Shown here: positions 13,420 through 21,842 of the stretch, in pieces
Layout: each line of letters starts with the position of its first letter
Position numbering within the stretch: the stretch's first letter is position 1
Assembly: GCA_002334985.1 (NCBI GenBank)
Contig: DDBY01000091.1
Span: forward strand, 1 to 29,852
Reading direction: 5' to 3'
DNA: 29,852 bases
From: Micavibrio sp. UBA2020
GTDB lineage: Bacteria > Pseudomonadota > Alphaproteobacteria > Micavibrionales > UBA2020
Notes under the pieces: model-generated
The model's input: only the letters and a program-made list of their open reading frames with translations
What the model was told of the DNA's origin: nothing
The model's database searches: none
Made by a program: the position numbers and the translations under genes

Positions 13420-14193
13420 ATGCCACGCGAACACGAAATCGCCACGGCCGAATTTATCGAAGCCGCCAGCAAGGCCGACCTTGCGGGGCTGAAGGCCGCC
13501 TACGCCAAGGGTGTCGCCGTCAACCGCTCCGACAAAATGGGCAATACGGCGCTGATTTGGGGCGGGGCGCGCGGCAGTATCCCTGTGCTTTCTTTTCTGT
13601 TTGCCCATGGCGCCGAAACCCACGCGGAAAATGCGGCGGGCAACAACGCGCTGATGCAGGCCATCGCGGCGCATCACGAAGACGCTGCGGCGTTTTGCCT
13701 CAAACACACATTCAATATGGCGGCCACCAATAACGACGGCGAAACCGCCTTTGCCATGTCGGCGGCACACGGCTTTACGCAGCTGTTCGACGTTATGCTG
13801 GCGCAGGGCGCCGATATTAACGCGCGCGATGCCAAGGGGCGCACGCCGCTGATGCTGGCTGCTGCGGGCGGCAATATGGCGTCGCTGAAAAACCTGCTGG
13901 CGCGCGACATCGTCAAGCTGGAAGAGCGCGACGAAGAAGGACACACCGCACTTATGCTCGCCTGCCTTGGCGGGCACCGCGAAGCGGCCATTGCCTTGCT
14001 CAAGGAAGGCGCGCGCGTTGATGTATCCGACAAACGCGGGCGCGATATGAATTTCTACGCCAAGCAGTGGGGATTGGAAGAAGAAGTGCGCGAAGCGTTC
14101 AACCGCTATGACATGCCCCAAATCACCGAAGGCACGCGCCGCGAAATTTCGCTGATGAAGCCCATCACAGCGGCGCGCCGCCATAAATATTAG
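13420..14193 (+). CDS. Ankyrin-repeat protein 1 (about 7 repeats)
   Basis: This 257-residue protein consists almost wholly of ankyrin repeats, the helix-turn-helix modules that bind other proteins. Typical units are DKMGNTALIWGGARGSIPVL, NNDGETAFAMSAAHGFTQLF, DAKGRTPLMLAAAGGNMASL and DEEGHTALMLACLGGHREAA. The last unit is degenerate and the C-terminus is basic (TRREISLMKPITAARRHKY). There is no signal peptide or membrane segment. The ATG at 13420 is used; AAAGG lies 11 bases upstream, rather far, and a TTG at 13390 is in frame. It is the only ankyrin gene on the plus strand and has its own promoter. Its stop codon lies inside the first unit of a 22-base tandem repeat. Confidence 0.9.
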   Translation: MPREHEIATAEFIEAASKADLAGLKAAYAKGVAVNRSDKMGNTALIWGGARGSIPVLSFLFAHGAETHAENAAGNNALMQAIAAHHEDAAAFCLKHTFNMAATNNDGETAFAMSAAHGFTQLFDVMLAQGADINARDAKGRTPLMLAAAGGNMASLKNLLARDIVKLEERDEEGHTALMLACLGGHREAAIALLKEGARVDVSDKRGRDMNFYAKQWGLEEEVREAFNRYDMPQITEGTRREISLMKPITAARRHKY

Positions 14194-14258
14194 CGCGCGC
14201 CGCCATAAGTATTAACCCGCGGCGCCATAAGTATTAACGTGCGCTGGCCTAAATACTG
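14171..14258 (+). repeat. Four 22-base tandem repeats at the end of ankyrin gene 1
   Basis: The core GCGCCATAAGTATTA and its variants recur at exact 22-base spacing, with cores ending at 14192, 14214, 14236 and 14258. The first copy has AATATT, the second and third AGTATT, and the fourth is decayed. The gene's TAG stop (14191-14193) is inside copy one, so the remaining copies form the 3' untranslated region. Confidence 0.8.
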
Positions 14259-14290
14259 AAAATTTCCGTTATCCGCAGGATAGAAGCAAA

Positions 14291-14308
14291 GCTGTTTATT
14301 TAAACAGC
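14291..14308. terminator. Weak A/T-rich hairpin between convergent genes
   Basis: GCTGTTTA and TAAACAGC are perfect inverted arms around two bases (14291-14308). The hairpin contains the stop codon of the 14296-14913 minus-strand gene and lies about 100 bases past the stop of ankyrin gene 1. Both strands have only modest T content afterwards, so termination is uncertain. Confidence 0.3.
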
Positions 14309-14913
14309 GATGTGCCCTTTTCAGGGTCGCGGTCGAAATCGCCGATACCCTTTTTGGTCGTCGGCGCGGCTTTTTTCGCGGCAGCTTCTTCTTCCTGCTC
14401 TTTCATTTTCTTTTCCAGCTCTTCGACCTTGTCGACGGCTTTTTTGGCGTCGTCTTCAGGGGCGGGCGCGGCGGTTTTTTCCGGCAGTACGGCGGGTGTC
14501 GTGCCCATGCGGCGCTCTTTGGCGGCGCGCATGCGCTCTATTTTCTTGATGCGGTCCTGACACATATTATAGCTATCCGCGTAATCGGCAAAATCGGCGC
14601 AAGGGTCGGCGGCGGCGGGCGCGGCGTCTTCTTGCGGCTGCGCGCCGGCGCTGTCAAATACGGCGGGCAGGGACGGCGGGGCGTTTTCTTCGGGCACGGG
14701 CTGCGCGGTTGTCACGCTGCCTGCGGGCGCAACGGGCGGCGCGTCCTGACCGATGTATCCACCCTGCATGGCGGTGCCGCTATATTCGCGCGGGCTGGCG
14801 CCGTCATATCCGCCGTCCTGCGCATAGGCGGGGAGAGTGAATGCGGCGCAAGAAAGCGCAGCACAAAAAAACGCGGCGGGGGCGAGCGTGTAAAAAACCT
14901 GCGGCATACGCAT
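14296..14913 (-). CDS. Exported Ala/Pro-rich protein with cysteine pair and C-terminal coiled coil
   Basis: This 205-residue protein is not recognised. It has a signal peptide (MRMPQVFYTLAPAAFFCAAL...LPAYA, residues 1-31), a Pro/Ala/Gly-rich disordered stretch to about 100, a cysteine pair (C105 and C118 in DPCADFADYADSYNMCQDRIKK) likely to form a disulfide, and a long charged helix rich in Glu and Lys (about 168-190) suited to a coiled coil. It is therefore probably periplasmic or surface-exposed. ATG 14913 is chosen because the signal peptide begins there. An extended -10 promoter lies 54 bases upstream. The neighbouring exported protein (14984-15493) has the same plan, so the two may be distant paralogues or partners. 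Confidence 0.75.
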   Translation of the reverse strand: MRMPQVFYTLAPAAFFCAALSCAAFTLPAYAQDGGYDGASPREYSGTAMQGGYIGQDAPPVAPAGSVTTAQPVPEENAPPSLPAVFDSAGAQPQEDAAPAAADPCADFADYADSYNMCQDRIKKIERMRAAKERRMGTTPAVLPEKTAAPAPEDDAKKAVDKVEELEKKMKEQEEEAAAKKAAPTTKKGIGDFDRDPEKGTSLFK

Positions 14914-14966
14914 GATGATGTTTCCCTGAAAACCGTGGGCGGCGAAACCCATCGCCGCATAGCAAT

Positions 14967-14975
14967 ATTATAACA
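14967..14975 (-). promoter_or_regulatory. Extended -10 promoter of the exported-protein gene
   Basis: On the minus strand TGTTATAAT (14975-14967) is a perfect extended -10 element (TG, one base, TATAAT). No good -35 box is present, as expected for extended -10 promoters. Transcription would start near 14960, about 47 bases before ATG 14913. It lies just after the stop of the preceding gene (14984). Confidence 0.6.
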
Positions 14976-14983
14976 CAGATAGG

Positions 14984-15493
14984 TTAACGGTTATAGAGGC
15001 CGCCCCATGCCGGTGCGGACGGGGTTTCGGGCGCGGCGGGCGCTTCCTGCCCATAGCTTTGCGCGGGCAGGCGCGGGCCGTCGTCGGGGCGTACGCGCAC
15101 GAAATTCCGCGGGTTTTCTGCGGGTTTATTGACTTCTTTTTTGCCGCCGTCCTTTTCGGTGCCGGATTCCTTGTCCGCATCGCCGTCGGTACTGGCCGCA
15201 GGTTTCAGGCCGCCGCGGGCTTCAAGCGCGCGCAGGCGCGTCATGCAGTCCTGATAGGGTTTCAGGTAATTGCGGCGCACGGCTTCCTGCTCTTCGGGCG
15301 GCAACTTGTCGATGCAATCCTTGATGGGGGTGACAACCTTGGTGCCGCCGCCCGGATTTTCGACGGCTTCCTGCTGGGCGGTGAAAATATCGTCCATGGC
15401 GTATGCGGGGGCGGCCACGCATAGCAGCGCGCATAGCAAAGCGGCGCTGGCAACCATGCGGCGGCGGAAGGGGGCGGGGGAAATCTTTTTCAT
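14984..15493 (-). CDS. Exported small protein with cysteine pair
   Basis: This 169-residue protein is not recognised. It has a classical signal peptide (basic MKKISPAPFRRR, hydrophobic VASAALLCALLCVAAPAYA, cleavage near 32). The compact core, residues about 35-92, contains CIDKLPPEEQEAVRRNYLKPYQDCMTRLRALEARG, with C60 and C83 probably disulfide-bonded. The rest is charged and Pro-rich, likely disordered. The second cysteine context (QDCMTRLRALEA) recalls that of the next exported protein (NMCQDRIKKIERM), suggesting common ancestry. AAGGAG lies 7 bases upstream of ATG 15493, an excellent site. It follows ankyrin gene 2 by 59 bases in the same direction and may share its transcript. Confidence 0.8.
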   Translation of the reverse strand: MKKISPAPFRRRMVASAALLCALLCVAAPAYAMDDIFTAQQEAVENPGGGTKVVTPIKDCIDKLPPEEQEAVRRNYLKPYQDCMTRLRALEARGGLKPAASTDGDADKESGTEKDGGKKEVNKPAENPRNFVRVRPDDGPRLPAQSYGQEAPAAPETPSAPAWGGLYNR

Positions 15494-15552
15494 TGGCGGC
15501 TCCTTGGCCTCAAGGCGTCATCCGGACAGCGCCGCGCCGCGTTTGTATGCCC

Positions 15553-17841
15553 TCAGGGTGTCGGGGGCTTGGGCGGTTTGGGGGCGGGTGCCGGCGGCGC
15601 CGGTTTTTTGTCTGCCTGTGCTTCTTCTTCTTTGATGGCGGCGGGCAGCAACACGTCGAAAAGATACCCCTGTTCGGCTTGCATGACAATATCCACAGGC
15701 GTCTGGCCGTCTTTATCGGCCGTAAGAACCTTCGCCCCGCGCTCTACCAGCAGCGAAATCGCGGAAAAATGCTGGTTGCGCACGGCCAGATGCAGCGGCG
15801 TTTCGCCCGCGGCGTTCGGCATGTTGATGTCTGCGCCCGATTCCAACAGCTTTTCCATGACCGCCGTCGCATCGCTGCGCGCGGCCAGATGCAGCGGCGT
15901 GTTGCCGTCTTTGTCCTGCAGGGTGTCCGGATTGACGCCGCGGATTTGCAGCGCGCCTGCCAGCGCCTCGGCAATGCTGTTCTGGTTTTCGGCAAGGGCG
16001 ATGTGCAGCGCGCTTTCACCGTTCGGGTTTTGTTTGGTGATATCCGCACCTGCCGCGACAAGCTTGGTGATGGAGCGTTCAAACCCCGTGCGCACGGCGA
16101 CCATCAGCGGCGTGTCGCCATTTTGCGACAGCACGTCAAAATCCGCGCGGCCGCCCAATACCTGAACGTACATGTCAACGACATCGTCGCTGCGCTCCGC
16201 CATCGCGCGGTGCAGGGGCGTGTATCCCTCGCCATCAACGGCGGTCAAATCGGCACCGCGTTCGATGAGCGTTTTAACGACCAGCGTTTTTTCACGCGCG
16301 CAGGCATGGTGCAGCGGCGTCCATTCCTGTTTGTCGCGCAGGTTGATGTCGATATCGCTCTTATCCAGCAAAAATTCGCAGAAACCGGCGTTGCCGCTGC
16401 GTGCCGCCAGATGCAGGGCGCTGCGCTGTTCGGAATCGGTTTTGCGCACATTCGCGCCGTAAGACAAAAGAATATCCGCCATCGCCATATTGCCGTTTTC
16501 CGCGGCAATCAAAAGCGGGGTCAGGTGCTGCGCGCTGCGCTCCGGCACATCGACGGGCGCGCCTTTTTTCAAAAGAAGCGTTGTTGACTGCGCATGCCCC
16601 GCATCAACCGCGACATGCAGCGGCGCGCGCTGCACGAGGGGGGAGGGGGAAATGCCCGCATCCGCACCGGCGCGCAAAAGCGCGTCGATAATGTCCGGCA
16701 TGTCTTCGTTGCGGTAGCTGTAGTTATCGACCAGCTCGTCAATCGGGCGCTGGCCGTAATTGTTAAGGCCGTTCACATCGGCGCCCATTTGAATGAGCGG
16801 CAGGATTTTGTCGCGGCGGGTATAATCGCAGGCGCGGTGCAGCGGCGTCTGGCCGTTTGAATCGACCGCGTTGATATTCGCCCCCGCGGTGACCAGCAGG
16901 CCGAGGATTTCCTTGTAGTTCTTTTCGTCAATCCAGTGCACGGCCGATGATTTGTTGCTGTTCGACAAAACATCCTTGCTGGCATCCGCGCCGAGCGCGA
17001 TGAGCTTGCGCACCGCTTCCACATGCCCCGTTTCCGCGGCGATGAAAAGACTGTGGCGGTTCTGGTTATCGGTCTGGTTCAAATCCGCGCCGTGCGCGGC
17101 AAGGCGCTCGATAATCGCGGTGTGGTTTTTGGATGCTGCGACCATCACGGGGGTAAAGCCGTTTGTGTAGGCGGCGTGCTGGTTGATGCTCAGGCGCACA
17201 TCGGGCAGCGTCAGCAGGTAATCAACAGCGGCAAGGTTGCCTGCTTCTGCCGCGATATGCAGCGGGGTCACGATGTCGTTGTCGCGCTGCACGGCATTCG
17301 CCCCGCGCGCCACCAGGGCGCGCATCATGTCAACATTGCCTGCGGCGGTGGCCAGATGCAGCGGCGTCTTGCCATCGCTGTCGCGGGCGTTGATGTCGAG
17401 CCCTTGCAGCAAAAGCGTTTCAATCAAATCGGTGCGCCCCTCGGCCGCGGCGCGGTGCAGCGGGGTGCGGCGGGTATTTTTCGCGGGGTCGAACGGCGCC
17501 CCGTAAGAGGCGAGAATCTCCAGAAACACCGCGTCCGCGCCTTTTTCAATCGCCCATTCGGCAAGGCCGCGGCCCTGACTGTCGCGGTGGTCGGCTTTTG
17601 CGCCGCGGGCGGTCAGAATTTCCAGCATGTTTTCGCGTTTATGCGCGGCGGCTTCGAACAGCGGGGTTTGTCCTTGCTTGTCGGCCTGGTTCACATTCGC
17701 GCCCAGACGTATCAGGCGCTGCACCGCCACTTCGTCGTTATTTTCAACGGCCAGATGCAGCGCGGTGCGGCCGCGGTCATCCAGCGGGGCGTTGACGCCT
17801 TGCGGCGGTTTCTGCGACGAGCGGTTGAAAGCAGGAAACAT
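15553..17841 (-). CDS. Ankyrin-repeat protein 2 (about 21 repeats)
   Basis: This is the largest protein of the island at 762 residues. Nearly the whole length, residues about 20-735, is built of some 21 ankyrin units, many close to consensus (DSDGKTPLHLATAAGNVDMM, DSNGQTPLHRACDYTRRDKI, DKDGNTPLHLAARSDATAVM). It would form a long curved solenoid for protein binding. The C-terminal 30 residues change abruptly to Glu-rich (IKEEEAQADKK), then Pro/Ala (PAPPAPAPKPPKPPTP). There is no signal peptide, so it is cytosolic unless secreted by a one-step system. AGAGG lies 7 bases before ATG 17841. Only 38 bases separate it from ankyrin gene 3, so the two are probably co-transcribed. Confidence 0.93.
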   Translation of the reverse strand: MFPAFNRSSQKPPQGVNAPLDDRGRTALHLAVENNDEVAVQRLIRLGANVNQADKQGQTPLFEAAAHKRENMLEILTARGAKADHRDSQGRGLAEWAIEKGADAVFLEILASYGAPFDPAKNTRRTPLHRAAAEGRTDLIETLLLQGLDINARDSDGKTPLHLATAAGNVDMMRALVARGANAVQRDNDIVTPLHIAAEAGNLAAVDYLLTLPDVRLSINQHAAYTNGFTPVMVAASKNHTAIIERLAAHGADLNQTDNQNRHSLFIAAETGHVEAVRKLIALGADASKDVLSNSNKSSAVHWIDEKNYKEILGLLVTAGANINAVDSNGQTPLHRACDYTRRDKILPLIQMGADVNGLNNYGQRPIDELVDNYSYRNEDMPDIIDALLRAGADAGISPSPLVQRAPLHVAVDAGHAQSTTLLLKKGAPVDVPERSAQHLTPLLIAAENGNMAMADILLSYGANVRKTDSEQRSALHLAARSGNAGFCEFLLDKSDIDINLRDKQEWTPLHHACAREKTLVVKTLIERGADLTAVDGEGYTPLHRAMAERSDDVVDMYVQVLGGRADFDVLSQNGDTPLMVAVRTGFERSITKLVAAGADITKQNPNGESALHIALAENQNSIAEALAGALQIRGVNPDTLQDKDGNTPLHLAARSDATAVMEKLLESGADINMPNAAGETPLHLAVRNQHFSAISLLVERGAKVLTADKDGQTPVDIVMQAEQGYLFDVLLPAAIKEEEAQADKKPAPPAPAPKPPKPPTP

Positions 17842-17879
17842 TTTTAAACCTCTGTGGCGTCAATCAGGCAGGGCGTTTG

Positions 17880-19172
17880 TCAGGGCGCGGGTGGCGGCTG
17901 GTGCGATGCGGGCTTCGGCGTGCCTTGCGGCGGGGTATCGACCGCGGCAGCGCGCACGGCGGCTTCGCGGGCGATGCGCGCGGCACCGTCGGCAATGCGC
18001 AAACGGTCAACGATGGCATCGTCGCTGCCCAAAAGACTATGCGCGAGCTGTAGCGGGGTATAGCCGAAACCATCGACAACCAGCGGGTCGGCGCCGTGTT
18101 TCAGCATCACGTTCAGCATTTCAAGGCGCTTGTGACGCACGGCCAGATGCAGCGGCGTTTCAACGGGCGCGCCGTGTTCATCTATGCGGTTGGTGTCGGG
18201 CTTCGCGCCTGCAGTAATGATTTTTTCGACCGCCGCGATGTCGTTGTTGTCACGCACCAGAATGTCGAGCGCGCGAAAACCGCCGTCAACCGGCGCATCA
18301 GGCTTCGCGCCATGTGCGAGCAAAAGCTCGGTCAGCGCTCCTTCGCCGCTTTTCAGCGATTGCACAAGCGGTGTGGTCGCAATCGACGGGCTGATGCGGT
18401 TGGGGTCGGCGCCCGCTTGCAAAAGCGCTTCGGTCGCGGCGAAATTTTTCTGGCGCACGGCGGTCAGTAGCGGCACGGTGGTTTCGCCCTCTGCGCCGTT
18501 CGGGTCGGCACCGCCCGCCAAAAGCGCGCGGATGACAGGCAAACATTTCGCATCGCCGGAAATGGCGAAATAAAGGGCGGAGAAGTTGCTGGAGCTATTG
18601 GGCGCGTTCGGGTCTGCGCCTGCGTGCAAAATCCGTTCGACCGCCTGCAGCATGCCCAGCGAGGCATAGCGCGATACCAGCGGCATACCGTGGTTGTCGC
18701 GCACATCCGCCGCCGCGCCGTGGTCCAGCAGCAGGCAGGCGATGGTTTCTTCTTCGGGTTTGAAATTCGTGCCGGCATGGCGCAGGACGGACAAAAGCGA
18801 TTTGCCCGTTGTTTGTTCGTACTTGGCAACGTCGGCGCCCGCATGCAGGAAAATACGCGTCATGCGCACGTCGTAATTGCCAAGCGCAAGGGTCAGGGGC
18901 GTGTCCTGCGCCTCGTTCATCGCATTGATGCGCGCGCCTGCGCGCAAAAGCGCCATGGCGTCGTCATGCTTGCCGTCTTTGGCGGCGGCATGCAGCGCGT
19001 CTTGTTTGATTTCGACGGCGGGGGCTTCGCGCGCGGTGTTTTCGTTTGCCGCGTCTTTTGCGTTTTCGTTGAAACTGCCTTGAGCCGATTGCTGTTCCAC
19101 TGCCTGCTTGCCTTTCTTTCTGTCACCGCCCGCGGCGGGCACGCAAAAAACGGGCGCGCCCATGGGCAGCAT
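17880..19172 (-). CDS. Ankyrin-repeat protein 3 (about 10 repeats)
   Basis: This 430-residue protein has a disordered charged N-terminal segment (about 1-55, rich in Asn, Glu, Lys and Gln), then about ten ankyrin units from QDALHAAAKDGKHDDAMALLRAGARINAM to GFGYTPLQLAHSLLGSDDAI. It ends with an Ala/Arg helix and a Pro-rich tail (DTPPQGTPKPASHQPPPAP). Several units are long or degenerate, for example one with a seven-residue insertion (AGTNFKPEEETIACLLL). The start is uncertain: ATG 19172 and ATG 19163 are both in frame with weak ribosome-binding sites, and a GTG at 19100 is possible. Upstream is a 201-base gap with an A/T hairpin at 19234-19255. Confidence 0.9.
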   Translation of the reverse strand: MLPMGAPVFCVPAAGGDRKKGKQAVEQQSAQGSFNENAKDAANENTAREAPAVEIKQDALHAAAKDGKHDDAMALLRAGARINAMNEAQDTPLTLALGNYDVRMTRIFLHAGADVAKYEQTTGKSLLSVLRHAGTNFKPEEETIACLLLDHGAAADVRDNHGMPLVSRYASLGMLQAVERILHAGADPNAPNSSSNFSALYFAISGDAKCLPVIRALLAGGADPNGAEGETTVPLLTAVRQKNFAATEALLQAGADPNRISPSIATTPLVQSLKSGEGALTELLLAHGAKPDAPVDGGFRALDILVRDNNDIAAVEKIITAGAKPDTNRIDEHGAPVETPLHLAVRHKRLEMLNVMLKHGADPLVVDGFGYTPLQLAHSLLGSDDAIVDRLRIADGAARIAREAAVRAAAVDTPPQGTPKPASHQPPPAP

Positions 19173-19233
19173 GAAAATGTCCAGAACGTTTAGATTTTTG
19201 ACATATCGTTATCAAAGGGTCAATGCTTCAGGC

Positions 19234-19255
19234 TGTTTTTTATGTGCAAAAAACA
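19234..19255. repeat. A/T inverted repeat upstream of ankyrin gene 3
   Basis: TGTTTTTT (19234-19241) and AAAAAACA (19248-19255) are perfect inverted arms around a six-base loop. It lies 62 bases before the start of ankyrin gene 3, between it and ankyrin gene 4. It could be a weak terminator for ankyrin gene 4 or a protein-binding site. Nothing else is seen in 19173-19373 beyond generally A/T-rich sequence. Confidence 0.4.
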
Positions 19256-19373
19256 TCGATGCCACCGTGCTTTATGCACGTTTCCAAGGCGCGCAAGAAT
19301 GAAACAGGATTATGCAACAAAAGCGGCGCAGCAAATGCGGCGGGGCAGAAAAAACGGGAAGGGTTTTAGAAAA

Positions 19374-19892
19374 TCAGGGGGCCGCCGGCGGCGTGTCCGA
19401 CGAATTGCGGCGCTTGATAACGGTCATGGGCGGCAGCACGTCGACATCGCGGTCAAGTGCGGTTTCGACATTGATGGGGTTTTTCTGAAGCGCGCTCAGC
19501 CATGCGCCGCGCAGAACCTGTTTCAGCTGGTTTTCCTGCTTCACGATATTGAAAGGCGTTTCGTTGAAACGGTTGCGCAGGGTAATGTCCGCGCCGTGTA
19601 AAATCAGAAGCGCGCTGACATCGGATGAAAAACTGCTCTGGCGCACCGCGCGGTGCAGCGGCGTTTCCATGTTGTTGTCGCGCGCGTTGATATCCGCGCC
19701 CAGTTCGACCAGAAGCTCGATGGTTTTGCTGAAACCGCGCTCCGCCGCGATATGCATGGCGGTGCGGCCTTGCTCGTCGCGGGCGCTCAGCGATGCGCCT
19801 TCTTCAAAGTAATGGCGGACGCCGTCAAAGTCGCCATCGCGGGCTGCTTTGAGAAAGTTCGAATGCACGGAAGGGGGCTGTTTTTTCGCCAT
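19374..19892 (-). CDS. Ankyrin-repeat protein 4 (4 repeats)
   Basis: This is the smallest member at 172 residues. The N-terminal MAKKQPPSVHSNFLKAARDGDFDGVRHYFEEGASLSAR is a capping repeat, followed by DEQGRTAMHIAAERGFSKTIELLVELGADINAR and DNNMETPLHRAVRQSSFSSDVSALLILHGADITLR, then a degenerate cap (NRFNETPFNIVKQENQLKQVL). The last 45 residues are unique and end RRNSSDTPPAAP. AGGA precedes ATG 19892 by about 12 bases. It appears to have its own promoter (19932-19960) and lies as an isolated unit between ankyrin genes 5 and 3. Confidence 0.9.
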   Translation of the reverse strand: MAKKQPPSVHSNFLKAARDGDFDGVRHYFEEGASLSARDEQGRTAMHIAAERGFSKTIELLVELGADINARDNNMETPLHRAVRQSSFSSDVSALLILHGADITLRNRFNETPFNIVKQENQLKQVLRGAWLSALQKNPINVETALDRDVDVLPPMTVIKRRNSSDTPPAAP

Positions 19893-19931
19893 AGGGCGGT
19901 CGTCCTCATTCGCTCTGTCCGGTGTTGCGCT

Positions 19932-19960
19932 ATACTACAGGCGATTCCGGATTATGTCCA
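19932..19960 (-). promoter_or_regulatory. Sigma-70-like promoter of ankyrin gene 4
   Basis: On the minus strand TGGACA (19960-19955), a 17-base spacer and TAGTAT (19937-19932) form a plausible promoter about 40 bases before ATG 19892, in the 108-base gap after ankyrin gene 5. Confidence 0.45.
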
Positions 19961-20000
19961 TGAAAGCTTTGTGTTTTATTAAATTCCAGCTGTTTAGGCC

Positions 20001-21773
20001 TCAATAATATCCCCAGGGCGGCCGCGGGGGCTTCGGGCTATAGGGTTTGGCCGATTTTTTCAGCTGGTGCTGGCGGAATAGCTCCGTCACCACGGTTTTG
20101 CGCTGGCTATGCGCCATGTCATACGGATTCGTGCCGTAATGGTCGTCGGCCAGCGGGTCGGCGCCTTTTTCCAGCATTTTGCGCACCAAATCCGCGCTGG
20201 CATTGTGCGACTGCAGCAAATGCCACAGCGGCGTGCGCCCCATGTTGTCCTGCGTATTCGGATTCGCGCCTTTTTCCAGCAGCTTTTGCGCTTCGCGCTC
20301 CAGCCCCATGCTGCAGGCCAGATGCAGCGGCGTGACCTTGGAATAACTGCCGGCAGCATTCACATCCGCGCCCTTGTCAATCAGGGTATTGATAAGCGCC
20401 AGCTGGCGCAGCTGCAGCGCGGCATGCAGCGGGGTCAGGCCCTGGTTGTCCTGCACCTTGGGGTCGGCGCCGCGTTTCAAAAGAATTTCTGCAAGCGGCA
20501 CGTTGCGCTCCTGCAGCGCCGCCATCAGCGCGCTTCTGCCCCAGCCGCTTTTGGCGTTCACGTCCGCGCCGCCGTCTATCATCGCCTCCACCAGTTTTGC
20601 GGGCGTGGTATTGGTGCAGTAATGCAAAACCGTCTGGCCGTTCTTGTCTTTCAGCGCGGGGTTCGCGCCGCCTTCCAAAAGCAGGCTGACAAGCGTGTTG
20701 TCGCCGCGCGCGGCAGCGGCCATCAGCGGCGTCTGCCCGTCGTCGTTGGGCGTGTTGACATCGGCGCCTGCATCCATCAGGTGCTGCAATATGCGCTCTC
20801 CGCGCTTGTTTTGTATCGCCAGCACCAGCGGCGTCGTTTTCGCGCCGTCCGCTTTTTTGCCGACGTCGGCGCCCGCATCGATAAGCAGCCGCACCAGTTT
20901 CGCATTGCCGCTCATGACCGCTTCGCAAAGGGGGGTAAACCCTGCGCGGTCGGTGACGTTCACATCGGCGCCCGCGTCAATCATGGCGCGCGCCAGTTTT
21001 TCGCTGCCGGATTTCAACGTCGCATGCAGCGGCGTGCGGCCATCCAGATTGACGGCGTTCACCATCTGCGCCGCCTCGGTTTTCAGCAGGAACAGGGCGA
21101 CTTCCGGGTCGGCGCGCATCGCGGCCAGATGCAGGGCGGTATCGCCGTTCTGGTTCGCGCTCAAAACCGCGACGCGCTCGAACATAATCGTTTGCACGAC
21201 ATCGACGCCGTTGCTCTCCGCCGCCAGATGCAGCGGCTGGGCATATTTTTTGTCCGGACTATTGGGGTTCTCGGTGTGTTTCAAAAGTTTTTTGACAACG
21301 CCGTTTTGCGCCGATACGGCGGCATGGTGCAGCGGAAGGCGGCCGGTGCTGTCGGCGATATTCGCATCCGCCCCCGCCTTGATAAGTGCGCCGATGATGC
21401 GCAGCGGCTGCGGCGCGTCCAGCGCGTCCTGCAGCGGCGTGCGCAGGTTTTTGTCACGCGGGTTCATTTGCGCGTTGTATCCGGCCAGAAGCGAAATCAT
21501 TTCAAGATGGCCAAGGCGCGCGGCGTAATGCAGCGCGGTTTTGCCTTCTTTATTCGTTTTATTGATGCTGGCGCCCGATTGCAAAAGCCGTTCTGCCTGC
21601 GCGGTATCGCCCGACAGCACGGCGTCCATCAAACGGGTGCGGCCGCTGGCGGCGTCGGTGATTTTATCCGGCTCTTTCAGGAACCGGCCGTTGAAGGCGG
21701 CGCTCGGCGCCTTGATATCCGCGCCGCGTGCTGCGGCGGGCGGTTTCGGGGCAGTCTGTTTTTTCTTTTTCAC
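20001..21773 (-). CDS. Ankyrin-repeat protein 5 (about 16 repeats)
   Basis: This 590-residue protein has a short basic Pro/Ala-rich N-terminus (KKKKQTAPKPPAAARG), then about sixteen ankyrin units spanning roughly residues 43-570. Near-consensus examples are NKEGKTALHYAARLGHLEMI, NDDGQTPLMAAAARGDNTLV and DNQGLTPLHAALQLRQLALI. The C-terminal 25 residues are basic and aromatic-Pro-rich (KKSAKPYSPKPPRPPWGYY). The start is GTG at 21773, supported by GGGA about 7 bases upstream; there is no better ATG before the repeats. A gap of 69 bases separates it from ankyrin gene 6, without a clear promoter or terminator, so they may form one unit. Confidence 0.92.
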   Translation of the reverse strand: MKKKKQTAPKPPAAARGADIKAPSAAFNGRFLKEPDKITDAASGRTRLMDAVLSGDTAQAERLLQSGASINKTNKEGKTALHYAARLGHLEMISLLAGYNAQMNPRDKNLRTPLQDALDAPQPLRIIGALIKAGADANIADSTGRLPLHHAAVSAQNGVVKKLLKHTENPNSPDKKYAQPLHLAAESNGVDVVQTIMFERVAVLSANQNGDTALHLAAMRADPEVALFLLKTEAAQMVNAVNLDGRTPLHATLKSGSEKLARAMIDAGADVNVTDRAGFTPLCEAVMSGNAKLVRLLIDAGADVGKKADGAKTTPLVLAIQNKRGERILQHLMDAGADVNTPNDDGQTPLMAAAARGDNTLVSLLLEGGANPALKDKNGQTVLHYCTNTTPAKLVEAMIDGGADVNAKSGWGRSALMAALQERNVPLAEILLKRGADPKVQDNQGLTPLHAALQLRQLALINTLIDKGADVNAAGSYSKVTPLHLACSMGLEREAQKLLEKGANPNTQDNMGRTPLWHLLQSHNASADLVRKMLEKGADPLADDHYGTNPYDMAHSQRKTVVTELFRQHQLKKSAKPYSPKPPRPPWGYY

Positions 21774-21842
21774 GTCGTCGTCCCTTTTTTGTGGACACCC
21801 TTTATTACCCGCCGGCGTGAAAAAATTATCTGGGCATATCGA

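Noticed and set aside
19195..19222. FNR/CRP-like palindrome (TTGA...TCAA) upstream of ankyrin gene 3
   Set aside because: The half-sites are 10 bases apart instead of the 6 required for FNR, and the inner bases do not match.
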